Source: Maribacter_C sp947494565 (GTDB lineage: Bacteria > Bacteroidota > Bacteroidia > Flavobacteriales > Flavobacteriaceae). From it: 64,000 nucleotides of DNA. The notes under the pieces were generated by a model. That model did no database searches. It had not been told where the DNA came from and was given only the letters and a program-made list of their open reading frames with translations. The stretch spans positions 868,001 through 932,000 of the forward strand of contig NZ_JBLFEP010000002.1 in NCBI RefSeq assembly GCF_047345415.1, given 5' to 3'. The position numbers and the translations under genes are program-made. Of the stretch, positions 7,312 to 16,500 are shown piece after piece; the first letter of the stretch is position 1, and each line of letters starts with the position of its first letter.

Positions 7312-9159
7312 ATGTCCGAAATTCAAACCAAGCTTCCGGCATTTCTGAAAAAAGTCCCCTTCTTTTCCGAAGTTTCCAAGACTTCGTTGATTACGTTATG
7401 CGAACATATTGAATTGCATGATTTTTATAAGAATGATCCTATTGTTGTCAAGGGTGATGTCGGTGATGCCATGTATGTCATTCTTGAGGGAGAAGTGAAA
7501 GTACATGAAAATCAGTACGATTTTGGTACCTTAGGAAAGGAAGAGTGCTTTGGCGAATACGCACTTATCGATGACGATAGGCGGTCCGCTTCCGTGACGG
7601 CCCTCAGGGAAACCCAGGTTGCAAAGATAGATAGGGTGCACTTTCTCGATCTGATGAAAGGTGACCAGGGGTTTTCCCAGGGAATACTCTCAGTAATGAT
7701 CAAACGTCATCGTGAATTGGATGCCACCCAAGAACAATTGGCGAATTCCAAAAAATTAGTGGAACAGGCAAACGGTAAAATGAGCGGACTCATCAATGGC
7801 GCTATGGACGCCATTATCATGTTCGATTCCAGGTTTCGCATCATCTTGACAAATCCTTCTGCGGATACGATACTACAAAATGATGATACACTTCAGCGCA
7901 ACATACTTTTTTTCTTTGATGAAGCTAGTGCCGAACTCATTGAAGCTCTCGTAAAATCGGGACTCGAAGGCGATGAAAAAGCCATCAACAACTACTTGCC
8001 GAATATTGTTAAGGTCATCGGTTCAGATGAAAAGGAAACCTTGAACGAAGGTACGATTAGTAGATATGGTGAAGGTGATGAAACATTTTATACGCTAATT
8101 CTAAGGAATATCGACGAACGCCTCGCAGCTCAAGACACCATTAGTCTTTTGACCAATCAGACCGAATATTTGGCCGAGGAAATACAGGAATTGACCAGCA
8201 GCTACGGAATTATCGCAGAAGATTCAGGTATGGTCGACGTACTCAATTCGATTGAACAAGTCGCGCAGACTGACGCCACGGTCTTGATTAACGGAGAAAC
8301 CGGTACAGGTAAGGAATTGGTCGCCAGGGCGATTCATCAAGCTAGTCCTAGAAATGATAAACCACTTATTCGAATAAATTGTGGTGCCATTCCGGCGAAC
8401 TTGATCGAGAGCGAATTGTTCGGCCATGAGAAAGGAGCCTTTACAGGAGCTACGGCAAGTCGCAGAGGGCGCTTTTTATTGGCTGATAAAGGAACCATCT
8501 TTTTAGATGAGATCGGTGAAATGCCTTTAGACTTACAACCTAAATTGTTACGCATTATTCAAGAAGGGGAATTCGACCCCGTTGGAAGTTCGGAAACCAT
8601 AAAAGTAGATGTTCGGATTATCGCGGCAACACATCGAGACCTGTTGCGCTTCTCCAAGGAAGGAAAGTTTCGAGAAGACCTCTATTATCGTCTAAACGTT
8701 TTTCCTATTGTGGTTCCACCATTACGGGAAAGGGGTGATGACATCTACTTGATCGCTCAGGAAATCATGGGCCAATTTTCTGCCAAATTGAATAAAAATG
8801 TAAAACCTCTGACGGAGGCGGACAAAGCGTTGCTATCACGCTACAATTGGCCGGGTAACGTTAGGGAACTTCAAAACATTATTGAGCGAGCAGTAATCAT
8901 AGCGAAAGATAGAAACATCGACTGGAACACTTTGATTCCCAAATCTTCCGAAGATGGTGCTGTGCAGGTTGAATCAAAAACGGAAAAAATCTACTCCGCC
9001 GAGGAAATGATCAAACTCGAACGCGAGAACATTCTTCGCGCGCTCAGGAAGACCAAGTGGAAAATATCGGGAAGAAATGGGGCGGCGGCCATTCTCCAAT
9101 TAAAGCCCACGACGCTTACTTCCAAGATCAAGGCCTTGAACATCGAAAGGCCGATATAA
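7312..9159 (+). CDS. Sigma-54-dependent activator with N-terminal cyclic-nucleotide-binding domain
   Basis: This 615-residue bacterial enhancer-binding protein remodels sigma-54 RNA polymerase by ATP hydrolysis. Domains in order: a cNMP/CRP-like sensor (about 10-140) with an intact phosphate-binding cassette (FGEYALIDDDRRSASVTA); a PAS-like domain (about 150-285); the AAA+ core with Walker A GETGTGKE (about 327), sigma-54 contact loop GAFTGA (about 373), Walker B GTIFLDEIGEMP, and an arginine-rich sensor LRERGDDIYLI; and a C-terminal Fis-type helix-turn-helix (about 575-615). There is no receiver domain, so input is presumably a cyclic nucleotide plus whatever the PAS domain senses. The ATG at 7312 precedes the domain directly. 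Inverted repeats and a -24-like promoter lie just downstream, before osmC, so osmC is a likely target. Confidence 0.92.
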   Translation: MSEIQTKLPAFLKKVPFFSEVSKTSLITLCEHIELHDFYKNDPIVVKGDVGDAMYVILEGEVKVHENQYDFGTLGKEECFGEYALIDDDRRSASVTALRETQVAKIDRVHFLDLMKGDQGFSQGILSVMIKRHRELDATQEQLANSKKLVEQANGKMSGLINGAMDAIIMFDSRFRIILTNPSADTILQNDDTLQRNILFFFDEASAELIEALVKSGLEGDEKAINNYLPNIVKVIGSDEKETLNEGTISRYGEGDETFYTLILRNIDERLAAQDTISLLTNQTEYLAEEIQELTSSYGIIAEDSGMVDVLNSIEQVAQTDATVLINGETGTGKELVARAIHQASPRNDKPLIRINCGAIPANLIESELFGHEKGAFTGATASRRGRFLLADKGTIFLDEIGEMPLDLQPKLLRIIQEGEFDPVGSSETIKVDVRIIAATHRDLLRFSKEGKFREDLYYRLNVFPIVVPPLRERGDDIYLIAQEIMGQFSAKLNKNVKPLTEADKALLSRYNWPGNVRELQNIIERAVIIAKDRNIDWNTLIPKSSEDGAVQVESKTEKIYSAEEMIKLERENILRALRKTKWKISGRNGAAAILQLKPTTLTSKIKALNIERPI

Positions 9160-9281
9160 TATCTCGACTGCATTTGAATTGCGTATTGACCTTGGCCATG
9201 CACTCTTATGGCATTGGTCAGCTCATCTGACCTCTCCGCTATGACCATCAAATGTCGGTACTAAAAATATGCATTGGATAT

Positions 9282-9336
9282 TTCACGAAATCTCGTAAAT
9301 ATACTAACGATATTTCGTGAATACTTGAAATATCGT
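9282..9336. repeat. Cluster of inverted repeats, candidate activator-binding site (UAS)
   Basis: Three related arms alternate in orientation. TTCACGAAAT (9282-9291) is perfectly inverted as ATTTCGTGAA (9312-9321), and the match extends to 14 of 15 bases (9282-9296 with 9307-9321). The middle arm also pairs perfectly as ACGATATTTC (9307-9316) with GAAATATCGT (9327-9336). The cluster is centred about 85 bases upstream of the -24-like element at 9395, a normal distance for an enhancer-binding protein. The repeats are seen directly; the binding role is inferred. Confidence 0.6.
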
Positions 9337-9394
9337 AATATCTTGAAAGCAATTTTTATTATTTAATAAACTGATAATCAATAGTTTGAATGGT

Positions 9395-9411
9395 TTGGCA
9401 CGGGGATGGTA
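9395..9411 (+). promoter_or_regulatory. Candidate sigma-54 (-24/-12) promoter of osmC
   Basis: TTGGCACG (9395-9402) matches the sigma-54 -24 consensus exactly. After four bases comes TGGTA (9407-9411) where TTGCW is expected, a partial match that lacks the GC of the -12 element. The predicted start of transcription is about 9421, leaving a leader of roughly 36 bases before the osmC ATG. The location between a sigma-54 activator gene and osmC supports it; the weak -12 is the main doubt. Confidence 0.45.
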
Positions 9412-9456
9412 ATAGACCTGGCAGCAATAATGCTAAACAATTTAAATTTTATTAAA

Positions 9457-10008
9457 ATGATTACAACAGCAAACATTAAAAACGGAGTAAACGTAGACCA
9501 ATTAGTAGAAACCATTGGTGCAGTTCAAGGAAATCCTGAATTGGCGAAATTCGAGTTCAGAACAAAAAACAATTGGATCGAAGGCGGTCATTGTGTATCG
9601 AGTATGAAGAGCTTTTACGGTGTGGGTCAGGAAGACACTACACGTAAAGAGACCTTTACCATGGAGTGTGATCACCCGAACGTTTTGTTAGGAGAAGACA
9701 AGGCCGCTACACCTGCAGAAGTGGTGTTGCACGCTTTGGGTTCTTGTTTGACAGGTGCAATGGTGTACCATGCCGCTGCAAACGGAATCGAAATCGAAGG
9801 CGCTGAATCTTCTCTAAAGGGAGGATGTGATTTGCACGGTTTCCTTGGTTTGGACCCTGAGGTGCGAAAAGGTTTTGACGGTATCACGGTTCGCTTAAAA
9901 GTGAAATCGGATGCTTCTGAGGAGCAATTGCTAAACTTGGCGAAGTTTTCCCCGGTTTTTGATATCATTTCAAACCCTACTCCGGTTGCTATCGAAATCG
10001 TAAAGTAA
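9457..10008 (+). CDS. OsmC-family peroxide/redox protein
   Basis: This 183-residue OsmC/Ohr-superfamily protein belongs to small dimeric enzymes that use two cysteines to reduce organic hydroperoxides. ATPAEVVLHALGSCLTGAMVYHAAANGI is read in two parts, ATPAEVVLHALGSC and LTGAMVYHAA, and carries the family's helix cysteine (Cys97). Cys46 (GGHCVSSM) and Cys71 are the other cysteines; which one pairs with Cys97 is not certain. The C-terminal half has the usual FSPVFDIISNPTPVAIEIVK ending. The ATG at 9457 was chosen over a frame opening at 9406, because the extra 17 residues overlap the putative promoter and resemble no family member. It is cytoplasmic. A strong terminator follows directly, so it is probably transcribed on its own from the sigma-54-like promoter. 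Confidence 0.88.
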   Translation: MITTANIKNGVNVDQLVETIGAVQGNPELAKFEFRTKNNWIEGGHCVSSMKSFYGVGQEDTTRKETFTMECDHPNVLLGEDKAATPAEVVLHALGSCLTGAMVYHAAANGIEIEGAESSLKGGCDLHGFLGLDPEVRKGFDGITVRLKVKSDASEEQLLNLAKFSPVFDIISNPTPVAIEIVK

Positions 10009-10015
10009 GACTGCT

Positions 10016-10050
10016 AAAAAAGGCCGCCCGAAAAATGGGTGGCCTTTTTT
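10016..10050 (+). terminator. Rho-independent terminator of osmC
   Basis: AGGCCGCCC (10021-10029) pairs with GGGTGGCCT (10037-10045) through one G-U wobble, with a 7-base loop, an A-run before and a T-run after. It begins 12 bases after the osmC stop and ends about 40 bases before the next ATG. Confidence 0.85.
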
Positions 10051-10092
10051 ATTTTTTAAGCACCAAACAATAAACACCCAATCATAGTCAAA

Positions 10093-13000
10093 ATGAATTC
10101 TCATAAGCATAGCATAATTACGGGAAACGAGGCCGCCGCGACAATCGCTTATAAAACCAATGAGGTCTGCGCCATTTATCCTATAACACCATCTTCTGAA
10201 ATGTCGGAACTGGTAGCGGAGTGGAGCGCGACCCAACAAAAAAACATTCTCGGTTCTATCCCCACTGTTTTTGAAATGCAAAGTGAGGCCGGAGTCGCCG
10301 GCGCGTTACATGGCGCCCTGCAAACAGGATCTTTGGCAACCACATTTACAGCCTCTCAAGGGCTTTTGTTGATGATACCCAATATGTACAAGATTGCCGG
10401 TGAGCTTACACCTAATGTCATTCATGTGGCGACGCGTTCTGTTGCTACCCACGCCTTATCCGTTTTTGGAGACCATAGCGATATCATGGCGGCGCGCAGT
10501 ACCGGTTACGCTTTTCTTGGTGGCGCATCGGTACAGGAAGCGCTCGATTTTGCTTTGATTGCCCAGGCGGCGACCTTGGAATCGCGTATTCCTTTTGTGC
10601 ATTTTTTCGACGGATTTAGAACTTCTCATGAAACGGCAAAAATCGAATGCATCTCTGATACTAGTCTTCGCGAAATGATGGATCAAGATTTGATCATCGA
10701 ACACCGAAATCGAGGACTGAACCCGAATGCGCCGGTCTTGCGTGGAACATCTCAAGGTCCTGATGTATTCTTTCAGGGTCGCGAAGCAGTGAATTCCTAT
10801 TATAATGCTTGTCCGGATATCGTTCAAAATCAAATGGACAAGTTTGCAAAATTGACCGGCCGACACTACCGACTATTCGACTACGTCGGTCACCCAGAAG
10901 CGGAACAAGTGATCATTGCCATGGGTTCCGCCACGGAAACTATTCAAGAAACCGTAAAGCATCTCAATGCCAACGGAGAAAAAGTCGGACTGATCAAAGT
11001 CCGTTTGTTTCGGCCTTTTAGTATAAAACATCTATTGGAGGCATTACCTAAAACATGTAAATCGATAGCCGTTTTGGATCGCACCAAAGAACCGGGTAGT
11101 GCCGGTGAACCGCTATATCTGGATGTCGTACAATCGCTAATGTCAGTAACGGATACCTACGCCACACTTCCTAAAATAGTGGGTGGCCGTTATGGACTTT
11201 CTTCCAAAGAGTTGAACCCCAGTATGGTCAAGGCCTTGGTCGATCATTTAAAACAAGAACATCCGAAACACAGTTTCACGATGGGAATAAACGATGATGT
11301 GACCCATCTGAGTATACCCTATACTGATGACATTCAGCTACAGGGTGAAAACTTTCAGGCGTTGTTTTATGAAACCAAATCGGAAGCTTCATGTACCAGT
11401 TTCAATGCACTACTGCAAATCATCGGAGCGGAAAAGCAGATCCAGGGCTATACAGAAATCGATTATAAAAAATCGGCATCTCGTAGTGTGTCCCATCTAC
11501 GGATGGCTGATTCGCCCATCAAAGCACCTTATTTGATTTCGAATGCTGATTTCGTTGGATGTGATTCCGTAGGGTTTTTGGAAAAAGATACGGTCTTGAA
11601 ACGCCTAAAGGACAATGGAGTATTGTTGATACATACTGCTTTGAACACTACGGAATTTTGGAAGGGTATATCCTTGGAAAAGCGGAAAGAAATTCAAGAT
11701 AGAAACATTTCATTGCACTGTATCGATTTGAATACCATCAGCAAAAACTGCGTTTTGGGCGCTAGTAAAGTGTCAGGTTTTCATACTTGTGTTCTACCAT
11801 TGAACGGTGATTTGTGTGATGAAAAAACAGCTGCGCAATTACAAGACTATATTTTAAAGGTCGATACGTCATGTAATTTCAGTACGGAACAAGCATCGAA
11901 TTTTGATGTCGAATTTGCCGATTCCTTTTTGGGAAGATTGATGGAGGGAAGAGGGGAAGAGCTTCCTGTGGGGGTATTTCCCGTTGATGGAACTTACGAA
12001 ACGGATACGGCGAAATTCAATAATCGAAATTCGTGGGATGCCCTTCCGGAATGGGATGCCGATTTGTGTACGCAATGTGGCGCATGCAGTATGGCATGCC
12101 CGCAAGGGGCCATTCGCATGAAAGTGTATGACGATTCTTATGTACAGCAGGCTCCTGAGGGATTTCGATCGGTCAAGTGGATTGAGGAAGATGGGCAAAG
12201 CGATTTGTTGAATTATACGATACAGGTAAACCCTGAGCAATGTACGAGCTGTAACAATTGTCTGGATGCCTGTCCGGCAAAAGCGTTAACGCTTCAAGAC
12301 AAGGGTTTAAAGTTCAAGAAGGCGCAAGAAAACTGGACGCATTTTGATAGCATTCCGGAATTTGATAGAACCAAATTAAATACGACCAAAGTAAGTCAGC
12401 AGCAGCTGCAAGAACCGCTGTTCAAATATTCGATCGGTGTTGATGGATGTGGCGAAGCGCCTTACTTAAAGCTGATTTCCCAATTATTCGGCGATCGAAT
12501 GTTAGTTGCAAACGCTACTGGTGCCAGTTCCATTTTCGGCGGGGCACTCCCAACAACGCCCTGGGCAAAAAATGACAAGGGCAGGGGGCCGGCTTGGTCG
12601 AATTCCCTTTTCGAAGACAATGCGGAATTCGGTTTGGGGTATCGACTGTCTTTAGACCAACAAGCACAGCAAGCACGAATGTTGTTGCAAAGCTTAGTGT
12701 CCGATTTTGATTTGGCACATGATATTTTGACGGCGGAGCAAAACACCGAAAGACAAATTCAAGAACAACGAAAACGAGTAGAACAGTTAAAGGCCCACTT
12801 AACCACTGTCGCCAAGACGGAAGCGCAACAACTTTTGGGTATTGCCGACAGTCTGGTGAAGCAGAGTGTATGGATCGTGGGAGGCGACGGTTGGGCCTAC
12901 GATATAGGTTATGGCGGATTGGATCATGTGGCGGCGTCCGGGAAGAATGTAAACATTTTGGTATTGGATAACGAAGTCTATTCGAATACCGGCGGACAAA

Positions 13001-13512
13001 TGTCAAAAGCCACCCCCTATGGGGCTTCCGCTAAATTCGCTACCAACGGAAAGCAACGGCAAAAGAAAGACCTGGGGCGTTTGATGCTGTCGTATGATGC
13101 TATCTATGTCGCTCAAATTGCGATAGGAGCTGATCAAGAACAGACGTTAAAAGCGATTCAAGAAGCAGAAAGTTTTGACGGGCCATCGATTATCATTGCC
13201 TACTGTCATAGTCCTGCTCATGGGATCGACATGAAAAATCCGAGCCAGTACCACAAAGCGGCTGTTGCTTCCGGACAGTGGTTGTTGTATCGAAATGATC
13301 CTAGAAGAATAGCGAATCCTTTTCAATTGGATTCAAAAGCTCCCGATATTCCTATTCAGGAGTATTTAAAACTCGAGGGGCGATTTGCAAAAATGGTCAA
13401 AGAAAATGGGGCATTGTTGGAGTCCAAAATAGCGTCTATTCAAAAGAGTATCGATAAAAAATATGAACTGTTCGCGACAATGGCTTCACAAGAAGAAGCT
13501 GCCTTGGTCTAA
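10093..13512 (+). CDS. nifJ-like: Pyruvate:ferredoxin/flavodoxin oxidoreductase-like protein lacking most proximal-cluster cysteines
   Basis: This single-chain 2-oxoacid oxidoreductase of 1139 residues has the NifJ domain order. The N-terminal pyruvate-binding half shows AIYPITPSSEMSELV, EMQSEAGVAGALHGALQ and GDHSDIMAARSTG. A 2[4Fe-4S] ferredoxin domain has CTQCGACSMACP (about 658) and CTSCNNCLDACP (about 716). The C-terminal TPP domain has GGDGWAYDIGYGG and LDNEVYSNTGGQ. In typical enzymes a third, TPP-proximal cluster is held by four cysteines. Here the equivalents are Val783, Cys786, Ala811 and Ser1040, so only one remains. The 25-residue spacing from Cys786 to Ala811 equals that between the D. 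africanus ligands 815 and 840, which supports the alignment. TPP and ferredoxin parts look intact, so the protein may be active with altered electron flow, or do other chemistry. It is cytoplasmic, and convergent with the cyclase gene four bases away. Confidence 0.85.
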   Translation: MNSHKHSIITGNEAAATIAYKTNEVCAIYPITPSSEMSELVAEWSATQQKNILGSIPTVFEMQSEAGVAGALHGALQTGSLATTFTASQGLLLMIPNMYKIAGELTPNVIHVATRSVATHALSVFGDHSDIMAARSTGYAFLGGASVQEALDFALIAQAATLESRIPFVHFFDGFRTSHETAKIECISDTSLREMMDQDLIIEHRNRGLNPNAPVLRGTSQGPDVFFQGREAVNSYYNACPDIVQNQMDKFAKLTGRHYRLFDYVGHPEAEQVIIAMGSATETIQETVKHLNANGEKVGLIKVRLFRPFSIKHLLEALPKTCKSIAVLDRTKEPGSAGEPLYLDVVQSLMSVTDTYATLPKIVGGRYGLSSKELNPSMVKALVDHLKQEHPKHSFTMGINDDVTHLSIPYTDDIQLQGENFQALFYETKSEASCTSFNALLQIIGAEKQIQGYTEIDYKKSASRSVSHLRMADSPIKAPYLISNADFVGCDSVGFLEKDTVLKRLKDNGVLLIHTALNTTEFWKGISLEKRKEIQDRNISLHCIDLNTISKNCVLGASKVSGFHTCVLPLNGDLCDEKTAAQLQDYILKVDTSCNFSTEQASNFDVEFADSFLGRLMEGRGEELPVGVFPVDGTYETDTAKFNNRNSWDALPEWDADLCTQCGACSMACPQGAIRMKVYDDSYVQQAPEGFRSVKWIEEDGQSDLLNYTIQVNPEQCTSCNNCLDACPAKALTLQDKGLKFKKAQENWTHFDSIPEFDRTKLNTTKVSQQQLQEPLFKYSIGVDGCGEAPYLKLISQLFGDRMLVANATGASSIFGGALPTTPWAKNDKGRGPAWSNSLFEDNAEFGLGYRLSLDQQAQQARMLLQSLVSDFDLAHDILTAEQNTERQIQEQRKRVEQLKAHLTTVAKTEAQQLLGIADSLVKQSVWIVGGDGWAYDIGYGGLDHVAASGKNVNILVLDNEVYSNTGGQMSKATPYGASAKFATNGKQRQKKDLGRLMLSYDAIYVAQIAIGADQEQTLKAIQEAESFDGPSIIIAYCHSPAHGIDMKNPSQYHKAAVASGQWLLYRNDPRRIANPFQLDSKAPDIPIQEYLKLEGRFAKMVKENGALLESKIASIQKSIDKKYELFATMASQEEAALV

Positions 13513-13516
13513 AACC

Positions 13517-16500
13517 TTATTTCTCATGCATGGTGTTTACGATTTCCCAATCTTTCGGAACTCCTGAAACTATATACTCGGCAGCCTTGGTCATAAAATA
13601 TTTCGAGACCTTGTCTTTTGGGTTTTTGGTCAGCACCTTATCAAAAATTGCGGAAGCTTTCGGAAATTGATTGTTGAAATAGTAGTGCAATCCTTTTTCA
13701 AACTCCTTTAGAGTTTTTCTCTTGAGTTTGACCACCTCAGGGTCATCCCCATCAAAGCATTCGTAAATACCGATAATGTTGTCTTTTCCTTTGACCTGTA
13801 CTTTCCCCAAATACCTAAAATGATAATCCCCCTTGTTCTTAATAGTTGCAAGACTATCTTCACTGATAATAATATTCGCACCATAATGTTTGGTCACACC
13901 CTCCATTCGCGAAGCAGTGTTCACGGTATCGGCTATGATGGCTGTGTCGTTTCTACTTTCATCACCGATGATACCCATTACCAAAGGCCCGGTATGGAGG
14001 CCCATTCCTACCGAAATAGGAACATTGCCATCACTGATTCGTCTCACATTATATTCTTGAAGGGATTGTTGCATGTCGATACTTGCCTGTAGCGCATGCT
14101 CCGCTTCATGCGGGAAAAGTGCCATAATACCATCCCCCAAATATTGATTGACAAAACCTTTGTTGTTTTGAATTACGGGTCCCATTTTACCCACATAAGA
14201 ATTAACGAATTTAAAATTCTGTTTCGGAGTCATGCCTTCCGCAAGGGTGGTATATTCGCGAATATCGGTAAAAACTACGGTCACGTCCTTTTCAACATGA
14301 TCGCCCAATAGTACATCTGTAATGGTTTCCCTTCCGACGGACTTTATGAATTCCGTAGGGACAAATTTACTTGTGGCCTTATGAATTCCATTCATATCTA
14401 AATGGGCTTTGAGCCGCGCCAACAGTTCATTTTTTGAAAAAGGTTTGGTCAGGTAATCGTTTGCCCCAACATTGAAACCGGCTACCAGATCTCGTACCCG
14501 ATTTTTTGCCGTGAGCAATACGATAGGCAGCTCACTGGAAACGTATTTTTTTCGAATCTCTTCGCAAACCTCATAACCCGACATGCCGGGCATCATGACA
14601 TCCAATAGAACGATACTGAAATCTTCTCCCTTTTCTATGATTTTGAGCGCTTCATCCCCGTTTTTAGCACTGATCGTACTATAACCACCAATGGCCAAAT
14701 GGTTTTCAAGCACACGCCGATTGATGGGTTCATCATCGACGATAAGAACCTTGGCGAGGCCTTTTTGCTTTTGTACAGAGACATCGGATGATGTTGTACT
14801 TTCATCGGTTTCTACACGTAATTGGGGAATTTCCTCATGTTCTAGAATTTCCCCCAGCAACATATCTTTGCGTGTTTTATCACTTATGGGAAGTGTAAAC
14901 GTAAACATCGAACCTTTACTAACTTCCGAATCAACTTGAATGGTTCCCCCATGAAGCGCTATCAACTGCTTTGTTACCGAGAGTCCGAGTCCGGTCCCGC
15001 CATATTCACGTTGCGTAGAACCATCGCCCTGCTCAAAGGATTTAAAAATGTCTTGAAATTTATCTTTTGGTATGCCGATCCCGGTATCGGAAACAGAAAT
15101 CGAGAGCATTTTGTCTTTTTTGCTGGCTGTGATTTCGACGGTACCTTTTTCGGTAAATTTAATCGCATTGCCAACGAGATTATGTAAAATCTGTTGGACA
15201 CGATTTTCGTCCGCTTCAACCAAGGCAATTTCCTTGGGTACGGTGTTGAGAAGCTTCAGGTTCATGCCTTCTATCAAGGGCTGCGAGAGCTTCAGTACAA
15301 CGTCTGCAATCGAATGTATATCCACCGGTCGTGTAGCGAGCTCCAAATCGTGGTTTCTCAATTTCGAAAAATCCAAAATATCATTGACCAAATGGGATAA
15401 ACGTTTACCACTATTGGTTATCATATCTAGATTTTCAATGGCTTTTAAGGGCAAGTTTCCTGCAACTCCGTCTTTTAAGGATTCCGAAAGTCCGATAATA
15501 CCACTCAAAGGAGTGCGGAGTTCATGGGAGGTATTGGCGAGGAATTGATCTTTAAGTGCATCGACTTGTTTTAAGCGGGCGACAAGATTTCTTTCTTGCT
15601 CTAATTTCTTGTTTTTCTGCTTGTTTTTCCAATAAAAACCACCAAAAAGTAAAAGGGCAAAACTTCCGAACAAAGCTAAATAGAGGGTAGTGCGTTGTTT
15701 ACTGAGGTTCTTTTCAAACAACAATTCTTGCTCAGCTTTTTGTTTGGTAAATGCGATACTGTCGGATAACTGTTGCTTATCGAATTGGTATTGCATTTCT
15801 TGCCTGGTAATCTCCTGTATTTTCTCTTGGTTTATCAATGAATCCTGAGTGGTAGTGGCAAGCTTAAAATACTCCAGTGATTTTTGCATATCCCTTAACC
15901 CTTCCCAAGCGCTGCTCAAGCACTCGTATGATTCCTTTTGAACGAGTAGGGCTCCTGTTTTTTTTGATAGTTCAAGTGCTTTCTCGGCATCCTTGATTGC
16001 CAATCGAAAGTCTTTTTGCGCTAAGAAAGTTTTTGCCCTGTAACTGTAGACGGCCGGTAGCCCCTCGCTATCGCCTATTTCTTCTTTGATTTGGACACTT
16101 TTGTTTAGGAAATCCAACGCTTTTGCGTATTCCCCTTGTTGGCTATAGGCCCCACCTATATTACTATATGCCCTACTAAAAGACTTTTTATCATTTACCT
16201 CTTCCGCTATTTGCGCACTTTTTAATAAGTTTTCTAAGGCGAGTTCATGGTTTTTTAGATTCGTATAGATAAGTCCAATATTGTTATAGGATGCCGGTAA
16301 AGCTCTTTTGTTCCCTAATTCCTTCTTTATTTTTAAGCTATATTGATAATATTCCAATGCTTTTTCATTTTTCCTTTGATCTGAGTATACATTGCCCAAA
16401 TTATTGGTGACCCTTGCAAGCCCTGGTTTATCATTTAGTTCTTCAGAAATTTTCAGACCGGCTAATAGATTTTCCAATGCTTGGGTATAGTTTCCGAGCT

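Noticed and set aside
9406..9456. Upstream start of osmC
   Set aside because: The extra residues resemble no OsmC member and overlap the candidate sigma-54 promoter; ATG 9457 fits the family.
11869..12240. 123-residue reverse-strand open frame in the PFOR-like gene
   Set aside because: Overlaps the ferredoxin domain on the other strand and shows no domain or signal.
12515..13006. 163-residue reverse-strand open frame inside the PFOR-like gene
   Set aside because: It lies fully antisense to a clearly conserved TPP domain, is rich in Arg, Pro and Ser and has no recognisable motif; it is a shadow of the real frame.
10093..13512. Standard nifJ assignment without comment
   Set aside because: The missing proximal-cluster cysteines make ordinary pyruvate:ferredoxin oxidoreductase activity uncertain, so the symbol was qualified.
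15072..15548. 158-residue + strand open frame inside the kinase-cyclase gene
   Set aside because: Antisense to the HisKA/HATPase region, with no family features; the reverse-strand protein explains the sequence completely.
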